A stretch of 64,000 bases of DNA from the NCBI RefSeq assembly GCF_050624435.1, contig NC_134545.1:86890063-86954062 (forward strand), read 5' to 3'. Position 1 is the first letter of the stretch, and each line of letters opens with the position of its first letter. Shown here one piece after another: positions 45,318-58,699 of this stretch. The translations under genes and the position numbers were made by a program. The stretch is from Tenrec ecaudatus (Eukaryota > Chordata > Mammalia > Afrosoricida > Tenrecidae). Under the pieces are notes generated by a model, which had not been told where the DNA came from, did not search any database, and saw nothing but the letters and a program-made list of their open reading frames with translations.

Positions 45318-45780
45318 CATACCTGCCCACACTCTAGATATAACACACCCAGTACCCCAGAAAATGTAAGACTCATTGCTGCCTAGTGGATTCTGATGCA
45401 GCGACCACATGGGCCGGAGGAAAACTATGTCCCCACAGGGTTTCCTTACCAAAGCAGAATGCCACATGGTTTTTCCCAATGAGCAGTTTGGAGCGCTCAC
45501 CTTTGGATTAGTTGAATGTTTAACCTTGCCACCAGGGCTTCTTGGAAACACACACACACACACACACGTACTTTCCCCTCCAAGAGTCCCTGGGCTTTCT
45601 CATCTTGGGGGGGAGGGGGTTTGCAGGGTCTGAGGCCACAGAAGTCTGAGCCCTCCATCACGCTCCTCCTTCCAGCCCAATCTTGCTTCCTTTGGAAAAT
45701 GGGAGTGGTGGCGGGTGGGGGTTGAAGAGGCTCGCGTTTGGGTACGGCTCCATGGCAACTCTCAGTCCGCATGCTTTTGA
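44700..45780. other. ELOVL3-PITX3 tail-to-tail spacer
   Basis: About 1.1 kb without a gene. Holds (CA)n at about 45,281-45,315 and a shorter one at 45,547-45,567. A diverged AfroSINE-like tract lies between them (about 45,370-45,545). Confidence 0.75.
45281..45315. repeat. (CA)n microsatellite
   Basis: About 17 CA units. Confidence 0.95.
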
Positions 45781-45793
45781 CAGTCCTCTTAGG

Positions 45794-46076
45794 TTTATTT
45801 ATCTTTGAAAACGAAGGAAAAGGAGTCTGTTCCTAGCCTTGGGCCCCCGGCCGGGCACCGTTTTGGTGTAGGGCCCAGTCCCACCTCAGGCCTGGAAGAG
45901 AGAAGACCCCTTTCCTTATCAGGCGACCCCCCCAGTTGCCCAAGCACTCCTCTCAGACTCTGGGGCAAGGTCAACCCAGTCAGGACGACCCTCAGTGAAC
46001 GAGCACCCTCGCCTTCGCCCTGCGGGGGTGGGGGGCTGGGCAGGGAGGTGGGCGTGGGATCCTTAGGCCAGGCCCT
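45794..46076 (-). terminator. PITX3: PITX3 3' UTR and polyadenylation signal
   Basis: The complement of 'tttatt' at 45,794-45,799 is AATAAA on the PITX3 strand, about 280 nt after the stop codon. Confidence 0.75.
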
Positions 46077-47508
<1,432 letters not shown>

Positions 47509-48449
47509 TTATGGGGAGTATTCCCCCTAAACTCTCTACCTGAAGCCTTGTGGGTTGCCCTGGAATAGAAAGTGGGGAAAGCAACCTAAGGGGGAAAGAG
47601 CTTGTATTCAGCGGTCTCATGCACAGACATACACCTAAACGACAACAGCTCAATAAATATTTATTGAATTCATGAAAATGTTCACTATGATGTGCCGTAT
47701 ACAATACCCTCGTATCTTAAAAAAAAAAAAAAGAAAGAAGAAGCAACCTTCACACTCTTCCCATATTCTCAATATGCCCCTCACCAAATACTACGGAACA
47801 AGTCACTTTCCTTGGGACGGATTGGATTTTCAACCTGATCTGCTGTTTCTCCCATGGAATCAATCACAGTGATCATTTATAAATACTTAGCTCGTGGCTT
47901 CACCTCCTGATTCCTCACCCTCACAGGAATGCCTGCGATGAAATTTTAGGTGAGGCATCTGAGATACAAAGTCGCCTGGTTCAGGTCATAGGACTTGTAA
48001 GCCGTGGAACTGGGGTCTGAACCAGGTCTGTGAGTCTCCCGGGTGGGCGAATGCTTTGTCTTGGTTTACCTTTTCTGATTGGATTTGCAGCCTGGCCTTC
48101 CTTAGACCTGCTTCAGTTAGGCAGCTCTGCTTTCCTTGATACTTCCTGGGGATATTTCATTTGGTTTCTCTCCGGAAAGGATTCCGGGATCAAAACAAGT
48201 TCCAAAGCACTGGGCCAGCCATCCTATGCCTGCCCAGATACCCCGGCCACCAGTCTGTAGGCATGGCTTTCTAAAACCACTGTGCTGCTGTCCTCCCTAT
48301 CCACAATTGAGTCTGACAGTGCCTCCCAGGCGTCATTTGGGGTCCCTCTCCAAGGCTTCCCTGTAAAGGCTTTTTTTTTTTTTTTGCTAGCTCTCTTGGG
48401 TCCCCTCTGGTGGCAGAGGAAAGAGCACTGCGGGCATTGGTCTGAAGAG

Positions 48450-48529
48450 GGCTAACACCAGAGGGACAGGGCTGCAGATCTGGGAGGGGGGCTAACACCA
48501 GAGGGACAGGGCTGCAGATCTGGGAGGGA
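48450..48529. repeat. 40-bp tandem duplication
   Basis: Two near-identical units starting 'ggctaacaccagagggacag' at 48,450 and 48,490. Confidence 0.92.
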
Positions 48530-49923
48530 GGGATCCACCTGCCCTGCGGCCACAGCCACCCCCTCTCCCTTCAGCAGGGGCTTCCTTCAGGCTCTGCTGG
48601 GTGGCATTAATGTGTCGGATTAGCTTAGATTGAGACGTGTGTCACTTGGCTGTTCTGAATTTATTAGGAGCCGTTCTGGAAGGTGCAGATGGGCAGCAGC
48701 CTGTATTTGCACATGGTAATGCCCGTCCACCAGTGTGGATCTCCCAGCTGTCCTCCCCGGCTCTCCACCTTCCAAGCCAGGTTGGGGGTGAGTCAGAGGT
48801 CAAAAGGAAACAGGAGGTTGAGGAACAGTCTCTGCTTTTTTTCATAGGCAGAGGAGATGAGACTTTAGAACTCTTCTTGGGGTTGGAGAGGCAGGACTGG
48901 GAGGGCAACAGGGAAGCCAGGCAAGGGGTGGGTGTGCTCAGCTTACCCCCCTTTCCGGGTTTGAAGACAAGAGCCAGAGGCTTGGAGCTGGAAAATTTTG
49001 GCTCAACGATGCTCCGATGTTCCTCCAATGGCCTGTAGCCGCCTGGACTAGCAACTCCTCTTAAATCAGCTGTGAAGATGGAGGAAGAAGGTATAGAACT
49101 GAGAGCTAGAGAGAGATGTGCCCTCAAGTCCCCCTTTACTTCATATCTCAGATGCCCTCCCACAGTAAAACATGCCCGCGCCCCTCCCCCCCCCACTTCT
49201 CCAGAGGCAACCAGAGCTGGGGAAAGAGAGACCTTTCGAATTGCCTGTGAGGGCACAGTTAAATCCCACCATCGCCACTCTGCCTTGACTTGTGCTTTGA
49301 CTCCAGGTTTCCAATTTTCCAAACACCCCTTCCCCCAGCATTCCATACCTGGGTCTTGGTTTCACCCTCTACTCAACAGCAGGAGACAGGGTGTGGAGGG
49401 ATACGGGCCACAGTAGAAGAGGAGGTTGAGACAGCCAAGTTCAGGCTGTGTGTTCCCAGAGATAGACAGACACACATGCAGACACACATGGGCCCCCACT
49501 CAGACATAATAAGCACTTGGACTTGGAGCTTGAGGCGCACAAATACACATTCTCCCACACATGTGCTCTGATATTCAGGCAGACAGACACACACCGTCAC
49601 ACAGTCTCCTCTCTCTGTGACAGGGACAGCTGCCTGGGCTGTTTTGGAGCTCACCCACCCCCTCCCCCTCCCCTTCCTGGCCCCTCTGAACCTCAGCTCT
49701 CAGCCTCAGGAACTGAGGACTCCAGCTGGGGGGGGGGGGGGAAGAGGCCAAGCCGGGTGGGCAGGAGAGTGATCAGCCCTCCATGGCTGCTGCAGGGAGG
49801 GAGCCTGCTCTGCTGAGTTGGGAGGAAGGCATGAGGATTGCCAGGGCCAGAGGATGGGGTGAGGAGAGAGAGATTTCGCCCAGCTCCCCACTTAGGAAAG
49901 GAATTTGGTAGAGCACCCCAAAA

Positions 49924-50045
49924 TGCGGTTTGGAGTCAAAAGATCTGAGTTTAGATCCTAGTTCCCCAATTTACTAGTGGTGTGACCTTGGCAAGTTAAT
50001 TTATTTCTCTTGGCACATTCTTCATCTCTACCTACCTTCAGTATA
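49924..50045 (+). repeat. MIR SINE
   Basis: 'tttggagtcaaaagatctga', 'actagtggtgtgaccttggc' and 'aagttaatttatttctctt': a well-preserved MIR core. Confidence 0.8.
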
Positions 50046-50083
50046 AGGTTTAGGTTTTAAAAAAATCACATATAATTCTAAAA

Positions 50084-50279
50084 TGAAAAGCCACTGCCTA
50101 TCAAGTCAATGCCAATTCAAAGCAACCATAGAGGGCAGAATAGAACTGCTCTCTTGGGTTTCCAGGGCTATGGGAGCAGAAAACCTCATCTTTCTCCCAT
50201 GGAGTGGCTGGTGGGTTTGAACCACTGACCTTGTAGTTAGCAGTCCAATGATTAACCCACTACATCACCAGGGTTCCTC
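50084..50279 (-). repeat. AfroSINE
   Basis: 'agccactgcctatcaagtca' to 'catcaccagggttcct'. Confidence 0.88.
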
Positions 50280-50344
50280 AACATGTAATAATAGGGTGAA
50301 AAATCAACCCAATCATTTTATTATTATGAACTAAACAAGTATTT

Positions 50345-50640
50345 AGTACCTTCTATCCTTGGCAAGGATGGCGAAACTTTGTCTAACATACTTTGGACAT
50401 GTTGTCAGGAGAGACCAGTCCCTGGAGAAGGGCATCATGCTTGGTGGAGTAGAAGAGCCGCAAAAAGGAGGTAGGCCATCGACAAAGATGGATCGACACA
50501 GTGGTTGCAACGATGGGCTCACATGCTGGAACAATTGTGAGGATGGCGCAGGGCTGGGTAGTGTTTGATTCTGTTGTACATAGGGTTGACTATAGGAGTT
50601 GAACTGACTCGATGACACCTAGCAACAACAATAACACCAC
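50345..50640 (+). mobile_element. RTE/BovB-like LINE, C-terminal end and tail
   Basis: Translation gives LCLTYFGHVVRRDQSLEKGIM and a GRPSTKMDRHSG-like stretch (codons at about 50,370-50,500), the typical end of RTE ORF2. It is followed by 'ctcgatgacacctagcaaca' and a CAACAA-rich 3' tail. Best-preserved RTE end in the window, with an open frame of 69 codons. Not an active element. Confidence 0.85.
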
Positions 50641-50830
50641 AAACAGTCGTTGGTAGTGCTGTGGGTTAGACCTTGGGCTGCTGTCAAATCCGTAGTTCAA
50701 ACCCAACAACCACTCTGAGGGAGGAAGATGAGGCTGTTTGTGCCCATAAAGATTTGCAGTCTCAGAAACCTATAGATTTGCTATGAGTTGGAATTGACTT
50801 TATGGCAATGTTTTTGTTTTTTTTTCGTTT
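50641..50830 (+). repeat. AfroSINE
   Basis: 'agtgctgtgggttagacctt' to 'gactttatggcaatgttttt', directly after the RTE tail. Confidence 0.85.
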
Positions 50831-50857
50831 GGTTTGGTTTGGAGTTATTCGCTGGAC

Positions 50858-51053
50858 AAAGAGCCCTGGTGGAGCAGTGGGTTAAGTGTTGGGCTGTTAA
50901 CGGAAAGGTTGACAGTTTCGGCCCACCAACTCCTGGAAGGGAGAAAGACGCAGCAGTCTGCTTCAGGAAAGATTCACAGCCTCGGAAACCCTATGCAGAC
51001 AGGAGGGTTGCTGACTTGGAACCGACAACTCGTTGGCAGGGGGTTTTGATTTG
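50858..51053 (+). repeat. AfroSINE
   Basis: 'aagagccctggtggagcagt' to 'gttggcagggggttttgatt'. Among the cleanest copies here; the tRNA-like head retains the A-box-like region 'tggagcagtgggttaag'. Confidence 0.92.
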
Positions 51054-51207
51054 GCATCCACTGGACATTGAATTAGGTGCTGAGGATAGAGCAGTGAATA
51101 ATACTGAATCCTCAACTCTGCCCGTGCTTGAGTGGTTCACTTCCCCCATTCCTCTCCCAGGCCCTATGAAGGATTTCTCTGCCAAATAGAGGTGAATATT
51201 TTTAGAA

Positions 51208-51390
51208 GGAGCTTCTAGGTAAGCTTTCTAGCCCACAGATTAGTGATTCAAATCCACCCAAAGGTGTGTCGGGAGCTAGGCCTGGTGGTCTGCTTCGGAA
51301 AGGTCACACCTTGGAAAACTCGATGGAGCAGTTTTCCTCTGCACCCCTGGGTTACCAAGAGTGAGCGTTGACTTTATGCCAACTAAGAAC
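51208..51390 (+). repeat. AfroSINE, diverged
   Basis: 'gtctgcttcggaaaggtcac' and 'gatggagcagttttcctctg' in family order. Confidence 0.7.
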
Positions 51391-52005
51391 AATAAGGGCC
51401 TTTTCGCGGGGGGGTGTCAACTTGTGTCCTGAACACAAAGAAGGAATCAATCAGTGTGGTAACAGTAATCCTGGCTGGGAACTACTTTGGACCCAGAGTC
51501 GGGTCAAGGCAAGAATGGGTTCGTAACAGCAGACCAAGGGGGCAAGGCTGAGGAGAGCTCTGCTCGTAAAGCTGGAAAGAGAAGGAAAGAAAGAGGCAGG
51601 CAGGCAATAGCAAGGCATAAGGGGTGCAGGCAATGGCAGGTTCATGGCCCGGCAGGCTGGTCAGGCAAAGACAGGGTGGGGTGTGGTGCCAAGCTGTTGT
51701 CTGAGCTGGAGACAGGATGGCTGAGGAATAAGCGCCCCCAAACTGCTAGATGTCAGAAAGCTGGGAGTTGGGGCTGAGGTCCTGGTGAATAGGTTCAGTG
51801 GCAGGTTTGGACACTGCCACTGGATTGGTTGATGCTGGTAGGACCTAACCCACCAGACAGATGCTGAGTCCAGCTCTGGGAGAGGACTATCTGCCCTAGC
51901 CCAGGGCCTTTTAACACCCTGCTGGGGATGGATGGCCAGGGTCCACTGATCTCAGGGTGCCAATCCCTACAATGGGGAGAACAGCCTGCATGGCTCTGCT
52001 TCTGC
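51391..52005. other. Unassigned intronic sequence
   Basis: A purine-rich, LTR-like texture but no definite termini. No gene seen. Confidence 0.35.
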
Positions 52006-52011
52006 TATCCA

Positions 52012-52183
52012 ACCCAGACTCACTGCCACTAAGTCAACGCTGACTCAGAGCCTCCTCCTTTGGGTTTCTGAGACTGTAACTGTTTGCGGGAGTAGAAAGT
52101 TCAGTCTTTTTCTTGAGGAGCTGCTGGTGGTGACCGTGCAGATCCCAGCCCAATGCATAACCATGACACCACCAGGGCTCCTG
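52012..52183 (-). repeat. AfroSINE
   Basis: 'gactcactgccactaagtca' to 'gacaccaccagggctcctg'. Confidence 0.85.
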
Positions 52184-53010
52184 GAATTATGGGAAGAACA
52201 CGATATCCGGGATAGATGAACATGGAGAGCAGAGCTTATCGTGAATCAGAGATACCACAATGGAGAGGCTATGATGGCCAAGGAGACAACAGCCATGTGG
52301 ACCTACTCTCAGCTTAGAAGCCAGAGAAGGAAAGCAGGGCCTTAGCCACAGAGCCCCACTGTGGTTACCATAGTGATGTCCAAAGCAGAGACCACCACCT
52401 AGAAATTAAATGGTAGAAAATATTTCTCTTGCATAGGCTGAATCCAGAAGCAGGTAAAGGGGGTTGGAATCCTGATGTTAAGGCTTAGCAAGTAACAGGT
52501 CGGGGGGCCAGGTTAAATCAGGACTGGGAACTAGTACTAAGCCACCCAATAAAATGGGAACGGAAGTGTGGCCCTTCACATACATGAAGGAGGGTGACCA
52601 CTCAGATGCCCAGATGAATTGCAGGGCACAAATGGGAACAAAGGAAGAGCACTATGGGCAGGGCTCATGGTCCCCAAGGTGGAACCTGATGCCTCAGGTG
52701 GAGGCAGGAATGGTTTGCACTTAAGTTAGCAAGGTTTGAATCAGGGATCAGAGAAATGGGTTGCTACATCCTTCCTTCATTCCTTCTACGTGGTAAGAGG
52801 GATCTTCAGGAAGGGTGAAGCAGACTCTTAGCTTCTAGGAGCCAACAGTTTGGGAGGCAAACAGAGTACAGAGTGAGAGGATGGGCTGCCTGGGCCTGAG
52901 GCTACCTGTGGAAGATCAGGGAGATGGAAGTTCATGTAAGGTGACATCACGTTTGGGGACCTCAGAGAATGTAGGCATGCGGCTGAGTTGGGAGTTGGAA
53001 GATGGAGAAG
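52184..53010. other. Unassigned intronic sequence
   Basis: The sequence looks unique; no open frame of interest. Confidence 0.4.
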
Positions 53011-53013
53011 GGG

Positions 53014-53219
53014 TAAAATTCACTGCCATGGAGTCAATTCCAATGCGTAGTGACCCTATAGGACAGGGTAGAAGAGCTCCTGTGCGTTTCTGAGATTAAA
53101 AATCTTTACAAAAGTAGAAAGCCTCATCTTTCTCTTGCAGAGGGGCTGGTGGTTTTGAACGGATGACCTTGCAGTTAGCAGTCAAAATACATAACCCATT
53201 ATGCCACCAGCGCCTTCTG
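53014..53219 (-). repeat. AfroSINE
   Basis: 'attcactgccatggagtcaa' to 'tatgccaccagcgcc'. Confidence 0.88.
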
Positions 53220-53584
53220 AAGAGTAGTCATATGAAGGGGAAAAAAAGAGTAATTATATGGTCTTGGGAATGAGCTGACAGATCTAGAAGGTCATGGGGA
53301 ACCTAGGATGGCTGGACTCTCCGTGTGGCAATGGGAGATCAAGAAAGAAAAATGGGTCAGGCTGAGAGGGCCTCAGAGTTGATCATCTAGGCTAACATGT
53401 CTACAGTTTTTCATCCCAAAACAAAACAAAACAAAAAAAACCCCCTAAGACTCGTAAGTGAGACCATTCACCCTGGGAGATTAGGAGACAACCTGAAACA
53501 GCTGCCACCAATATGAAATTTCTATGAGGTCTCCACCTTATGTTAAAAATCCAAGCACATTTGCACTCTTATTTCATACTTTTT

Positions 53585-53782
53585 CAATGCCATCAAGTTG
53601 ATTCTGACTCATAACATCCCCCCTCTAGGACAGGGTGGAACTGCCCCTGTGGGTTTCCTAAACTGTCACTGAATATGAGAGTAGACAGCCTCACTGCTCT
53701 CTGGAGAGCCACTGGTAGTTTCAAACTGCTGACTTTGCAGTTAGAAGCAAAATGTATAACCACTCTGCCACCGGGGCTCCTC
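53585..53782 (-). repeat. AfroSINE
   Basis: 'atgccatcaagttgattctg' to 'tgccaccggggctcctc'. Confidence 0.88.
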
Positions 53783-53959
53783 TTTAGTCATGTTTATTTT
53801 AATATAAAAATAAAGTCTCTTCAAGTGACATCAAATGCACCAGGAAGATGGCCTGCAGTGCCCTTGCTGACTCCACCCCTCCTGAGAAGCACTGCTCCGA
53901 GCAGTGGAAGTCACGGGCGGCTTTTAGGTATGGAGGTGACATAAAAGTGGCATCTTCAG

Positions 53960-54100
53960 AGGGAAAAAGAGGAGCTGATACTAAGGGCTCAATAGGAAAT
54001 AAATGTCTAGATATAATGTACAAATAGGCTTCATACAATTGATGTACGGATTGTGATAAGAGCTGTAAAAGCCCCAGGAAAAGGATCTTTTAATAATAAA
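53960..54100 (+). mobile_element. L1 3' end, sense, 141 bp
   Basis: 'gaggagctgatactaagggc' to 'ctgtaaaagccccaggaaaa'. Flanked by aaaagtggcatcttcag (53,943-53,959) and aaaagaggcatcttcag (54,101-54,117), 16 of 17 identical. Confidence 0.88.
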
Positions 54101-54220
54101 AAAAGAGGCATCTTCAGTACCTCTTTTTGACAGTAGTGAGTAGACTAGAAGGGAATAGTGAAACTACTAGCTAAGAGGTGGTGTGTAAAGAGGGCCTCGG
54201 CATAAGGAACCCAGGTATGC

Positions 54221-54327
54221 AATACCATCCATCGAGTAGATTCGAACTTAGGGTAGAACTGCCCCTGTGGGTTTCTGAGATTGTAAATCTTTCTGGGAGT
54301 AGAAAGCCCCGCCTTTCTCTCACATGG
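54221..54327 (-). repeat. AfroSINE fragment
   Basis: 'ccatccatcgagtagattcg' through 'ggagtagaaagccccgcctt'. Confidence 0.75.
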
Positions 54328-55484
54328 AACAGGGTGAGATAGCAATGGACAAGAAGAGATGAGGAGAATTTCCGAACCATTATTCCCTTTCTGTAGCGCT
54401 CACTTCAGCTTCTCTCCTTCCCCAGCTCTCTTATCATGAATCTTTGTAGGTGACCAGGGGCGGAACACTCTAGGGATTGTCAAAGTACAGGACCTGCTGA
54501 ATCCTTCAGGTGGGTTGCCGTCTCTCCATCCCACTCTAGGAGGCAGGCTTCACTTAGGGAAAAGAAAGAAGCAAAGATTTTGGCGGCTCCCATCCTTGTC
54601 TCCTGGTCAGCACCCCTCCACTCAGCTCCAGCTTGCGGCTCCTGGCACAGGGCACACAGACATCAGGCCATGATGTTTAGCCTGATAGAGGGGTGGAGCT
54701 TTGGTGGAACACTCCAGAGTTCTTTCCAGGGGGAGCGGGGACAGGGTGGTGCTGGTGGAGATGACTGGATGGTATCTAAAGCCTGAGAGAAGGTGTCCCA
54801 TCTGACTTTAAGAACTTTCCTGTGGTTGGATCAGAGATGCATTTAGGCAGCCAAGCCTTGAGACGCTACCTTTCCCAAACCAAAATTCTATAGTGACAGT
54901 GACTTATAGGCAGAAATAGTTTTCCTCAATTCAACTCTTACAAAGGCAAGCATTTGCCGAAGGGAGATTTGAACCTGCTTCTTCTAAGACCAGAGACCAG
55001 ACAGATTCTTTCCACTCCTTGTCTCCTGCACCCTGGCAGCCGTTTGTGGCTCTGACATGTACTGATCCTCCCAAGCCCTGAAGGATTCCATTTCTATTTC
55101 CTGCCTCTACCACCTCACTGGAAACGAGCGCTGGAAGCTTGCTGCCCACTGTGTGCCAAAGAACCTTTTCCTACTCATCCTGGGCTTGCATCAACCCGGT
55201 TCGAAGAGGCCCCCTCAGCGCGGGTTTCAGGATTGGGGCGCAAACAAGGATTATGCTTTTCTAGGTCTTTCCTTATTTTGTGGATTTCTTTCTTTCTCAT
55301 CTTCCAGAGGCCTACGTTCTGAAATATCTCTCCAGCTCTCCGTTCTGCTGGCTTCTCTAGGCTCCTTTTCCAGGACCAGTGGACCGACATACACTCAGCT
55401 GCGTGGCTTTAGGCAAGAGTAGGGAAGGCTTCTCTCTTTGGTTTCTAATCATCTTTATCATGATGTTGCTGTTGTGGGGCTTTG
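54328..55484. other. Unassigned intronic sequence
   Basis: The sequence looks unique; it could hold conserved regulatory sequence but nothing decides this by eye. Confidence 0.4.
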
Positions 55485-55561
55485 ATGTGTGTGTGTATGT
55501 GTGTGTGTGTGTATGTGTGTGTGTGTGTATGTGTGTGTGTGTGTATGTGTGTGTGTGTGTG
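55485..55561. repeat. (TG)n microsatellite with TATG interruptions
   Basis: About 77 bp of TG units broken at regular intervals by 'ta', so a higher-order unit of about 18-20 bp is present. Confidence 0.93.
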
Positions 55562-56739
55562 TGAAAAGCAGAACTCTGGGTGAAGGTGTGATGCCTGTAA
55601 CTCCTTTCTTGATGCAGAATCCTTCACTTCACCCGTAATTAAACTGATTTTCAAAGTACAGCACGATTCCCTGAAAAGAGTATCAGAATCGAATGTGGGA
55701 TAATTGGGGTGTGACTCTGTTTATCAAAGAGGGGGGGGGAGTTAAAAAAAAAACTAGAGAGGGAAACCTCATCCTCGATAGTGATCACCAAATTTTCAAC
55801 ACTGAGGAATGGAGGGGTGTGCAGCAGGTGTCTGCATTAATGTCACCCAGGGGTCCTAGGGGATAAGCAAGGTTGACACCCACTTGTGTTTAGAATTGCT
55901 CTTGACTTGCCCTTGCCCACATGAAAATCACTCCTCGGCTGGGTCACTACCATGGGCCCCAGAGAATTCTTTCTACTCCGTCCCTTCTTGCTGGGGTCAG
56001 GGTGGGTCATCATTGTAGGGTCCAGGAGAGTCAGGCCCTCCCCTAGCCTCTGGGAAAACAAAGCAGGGCAGTTGGATAGGACTAAGAAGTCCTTCCCAGC
56101 CAGAGTTAGAGGATCAAGTAGGCCCCATGTTGGACCCCGAAACCTGAACTTTGTTTGTCTCCTTCTTGCCTCTTCAAAGCCACCAGGGTGTTGATGGAGG
56201 TGGTGGGTGTCAGGGAAGCAAAAGGGAAAACAGGACAAGGTTTGTTGCTAAAGGGCTGGGGGCAGCAGGACCCTCTTGATGCCTGGGCTCCTGCCCCCTG
56301 CATCATGGAAGAAGCCTTTCCACTAGCTGAGCTGGGATCCGAGCAAAAGTGTCTGGGGGCAGGAGGGGAGCATGGGGTGCCTGGTGACTTGTACTAAAAC
56401 TGGGGCTGACTGTGTGTTGGAGCCGAGGCTGTCACCCCTTCGATGCACACTTCTTTCACCTCGTCTTAGCGCCTGCTAGCAGTTCAGTTTCACCATGTCT
56501 TCCTTTCCTCGGATTTCAACTCAGAAAGTCAGGGTGATGCTCAGGTCCCCTGGGGGTTGTACAGAGTTCTCCCCTTGCCACCCAAACCCAAGGCCAAGTC
56601 ACAACCTTCACTCTCACTCCCTGCCTCATCCCTCACCCCAGACCCTGTCGCGCAGAAACAACTTTGCAAAGTACAGCTGGGGCTCCCGGTGACCGGCTGC
56701 AGCTCACCCCGCCACACACACAGCAGCTGGGCAGGCGCT
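55562..56739. other. Unassigned intronic sequence
   Basis: The sequence looks unique, becoming GC-rich toward the CpG island. No gene seen. Confidence 0.4.
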
Positions 56740-57546
56740 GCTAGGTAGACGGCCATGCCAGGAGCCAGGGACATTCTGTTCGGCGGCCGAGCCACAGCGC
56801 CTGCCTGGGAAAGACCCACCTCGTCTCTCCGCACCTTCTGTCCGCTCAGAGTCCCGTGCGCCACAGACAGTCCATTTGATTCCAAAGAGGACCCTGGTCA
56901 GGACCCATCCAGGTCCCGCCACCCTAAAGTCAGATCCACCAGATCCGCTGCCCAGTCACACGGGCCGCCCAATCTCAGCCCTGCCGCCCGCACAGCGGCC
57001 ATCTGCCAACTGACTCCGGGCCGACTCTCCCCACAAGGCTCCCATCCTAACTGCGGAGCTGCGGAGAAGGCACACGTGTAGGACCCAGCGCAGCCCCGCT
57101 CGCGGTTCCTGGGGTCTGACCCTGGCCCCGAAGGGCGCCAGGCACTGCCAGCTACCCCACTATTGGGTTGCCACGACCAGCTCGCCCCCAAACCAGCCCC
57201 CACCAGCCCCGCACTGGCCAGGGCCTGAGCAACCCCTTCCGCTCCGGGCCGCCTGCCCTGAGCCCAGGGGTTCCCAAGCGGTTTCATATAAAGGTTACGG
57301 ACTCCCCACTCCTGGCCCCAAAGCCTCGGTCCAGGCTTCCCAGCTCCGGATTCCCTTTTCTAGTCCCTCCGCAGGACTCAGAGTTTCCTTCTCGTGTGCT
57401 CCCTCCACTCTGTAATCCGCCTTTTCAGCCTGGTCTCATTCCCTGGGTGCCGGAGTCCAGTATCCCCACATCTCGTGTCAGGGGCCCCGAGTCTGTCGCT
57501 GGTCCTCGGCCCTCGGCCCCTGCACGCCGCATGGTCAAGTACTCAC

Positions 57547-57715
57547 TTGCGTCCCGCAGCGGGCGGACTCCAGCGGCTAGGCTTGGTAGAGGACAGGCAG
57601 GGCTGGGCACCGGGCCGGGGTGGGGGCTGCCCCCCTGCGCCAAGGCAGCCGCTCCACGCGGACTCGGGCGCTCGGGACAGTCTCTCGCAGAGGGAGAGCT
57701 GGAGTCTCCAGCGGA
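57547..57715 (-). other. PITX3: Probable PITX3 non-coding exon 1
   Basis: Minus-strand sequence ends GGGACGCAA|GTGAGTAC, a strong donor (exon end 57,547), which would splice to ATCCC at 47,443. The distance of about 10 kb and the CpG island match the human gene's layout. The 5' end is a guess, set about 30 bp downstream of a CATAAAG box at 57,743-57,750. Confidence 0.55.
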
Positions 57716-57742
57716 CTGCCACCCCCAGCCGGCGCCCATTCA

Positions 57743-57922
57743 CTTTATGCAAGCTCAGGGCGCCCCCCAGCCCGCCGCGGCGAGCTTGGCGGGGTCGGGC
57801 CCCGCCCCTTTCCAGATGCGCTCCCAAGGCCCCGCCCCTTCCAGCTGTGAATCTTCAGGCCACGCCTTATAGGGAGGGGTCTGGCCGGCGGGCCGCCTCA
57901 AACCCCGCCTCCTCACCAATCA
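57743..57922 (-). promoter_or_regulatory. PITX3: Probable PITX3 promoter
   Basis: On the minus strand: inverted CCAAT (complement of 'accaatca' at about 57,914), several GC boxes and the TATA-like GCATAAAG at 57,743-57,750. Confidence 0.45.
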
Positions 57923-58200
57923 GGGACACGCTTCAGCTACCGAGCCCCGCCCCACCCCACGTGGCCGGGCCCGCGCTCCTGCCGGGTGGCTTTGGCAGCG
58001 CTTAGCCCTCCAAGCGTAGCTGGAGAAAACCCTGCGGAGCCAGGGTTGGAGGGCGTCTAGGTGGGGCCAGGCCCGCCGGCTGGAGCGAATGGGAGAGTTG
58101 CAGGGGCAGAAGGCTGCCTAGGCGGACAGACCGCTGGGGCGCCAGATGGGAGGGCGCACCCGCCGGGAGGGGCCGCCCGGTCACAGCGCTCAGACTTCTC

Positions 58201-58690
58201 TGGTGCTCAGGTTTCCCCCGATTTTCTCCACTTGTCGCTGTCTGTCTCTCCACCCTTTTGTCTCTGCTCCAATCCTCCCACTCTCGCCTTTCCTACTCTT
58301 CCTCTCCTCTGCCATTTAACTCCCGGCCATTTGCCCTCTCCCTCCCCTCTCTGCCACTCGGAGGAATTACTTTTTTTTGACTCACCGTCCCTCATTTCCT
58401 TCACATCTTACACTCTTTCATTTTTCTGCTTTCTTCCTCCCTCTGTCCCACTCGCTTCCACGGAAAGCGGCTTAACTGAGAAAGCAGCGCTTGGGAACGA
58501 GACAAACGAAAGGGGTGTTTCAACCCAGCTACCAACCACACCTTCATCAAGCGTCCTTGTATCCTTTAATGACCATTCCCTTCACCCCAAATAATTAAGA
58601 GACTCCAACTGGGTCTCAGAATTTAGAATGGGTGCTCCTCAGAGGTGTGAGCAGATTGCTGCTCTGTCGCATCCGCTGCTTGCCCAGCCT
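58201..58690. other. CT-rich unassigned sequence
   Basis: Pyrimidine-rich on the plus strand; the 177-codon open frame across it has low-complexity composition and no domain. Confidence 0.45.
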
Positions 58691-58699
58691 CGACAGGGT

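Larger units (their letters stand above)
56740..58200. promoter_or_regulatory. PITX3: CpG island over the PITX3 5' end
   Basis: Dense CpG and high GC content, with many Sp1-type CCGCCC/CCCCGCCC boxes (for example about 57,799, 57,830 and 57,950). Long open frames on both strands here come from the composition. Confidence 0.75.

Noticed and set aside
48642-49346. 234-codon minus-strand frame in PITX3 intron 1
   Set aside because: No recognisable domain, no splice or promoter context. Chance open frame in CT/GA-rich sequence.
57168-57872. 234-codon open frame on the plus strand in the CpG island
   Set aside because: Proline/arginine/alanine-rich text from GC composition, with parallel open frames on both strands; no domain. 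It overlaps the predicted PITX3 exon 1.
58061-58594. 177-codon plus-strand frame near the PITX3 CpG island
   Set aside because: Pyrimidine-rich low-complexity sequence without domains or splice context.
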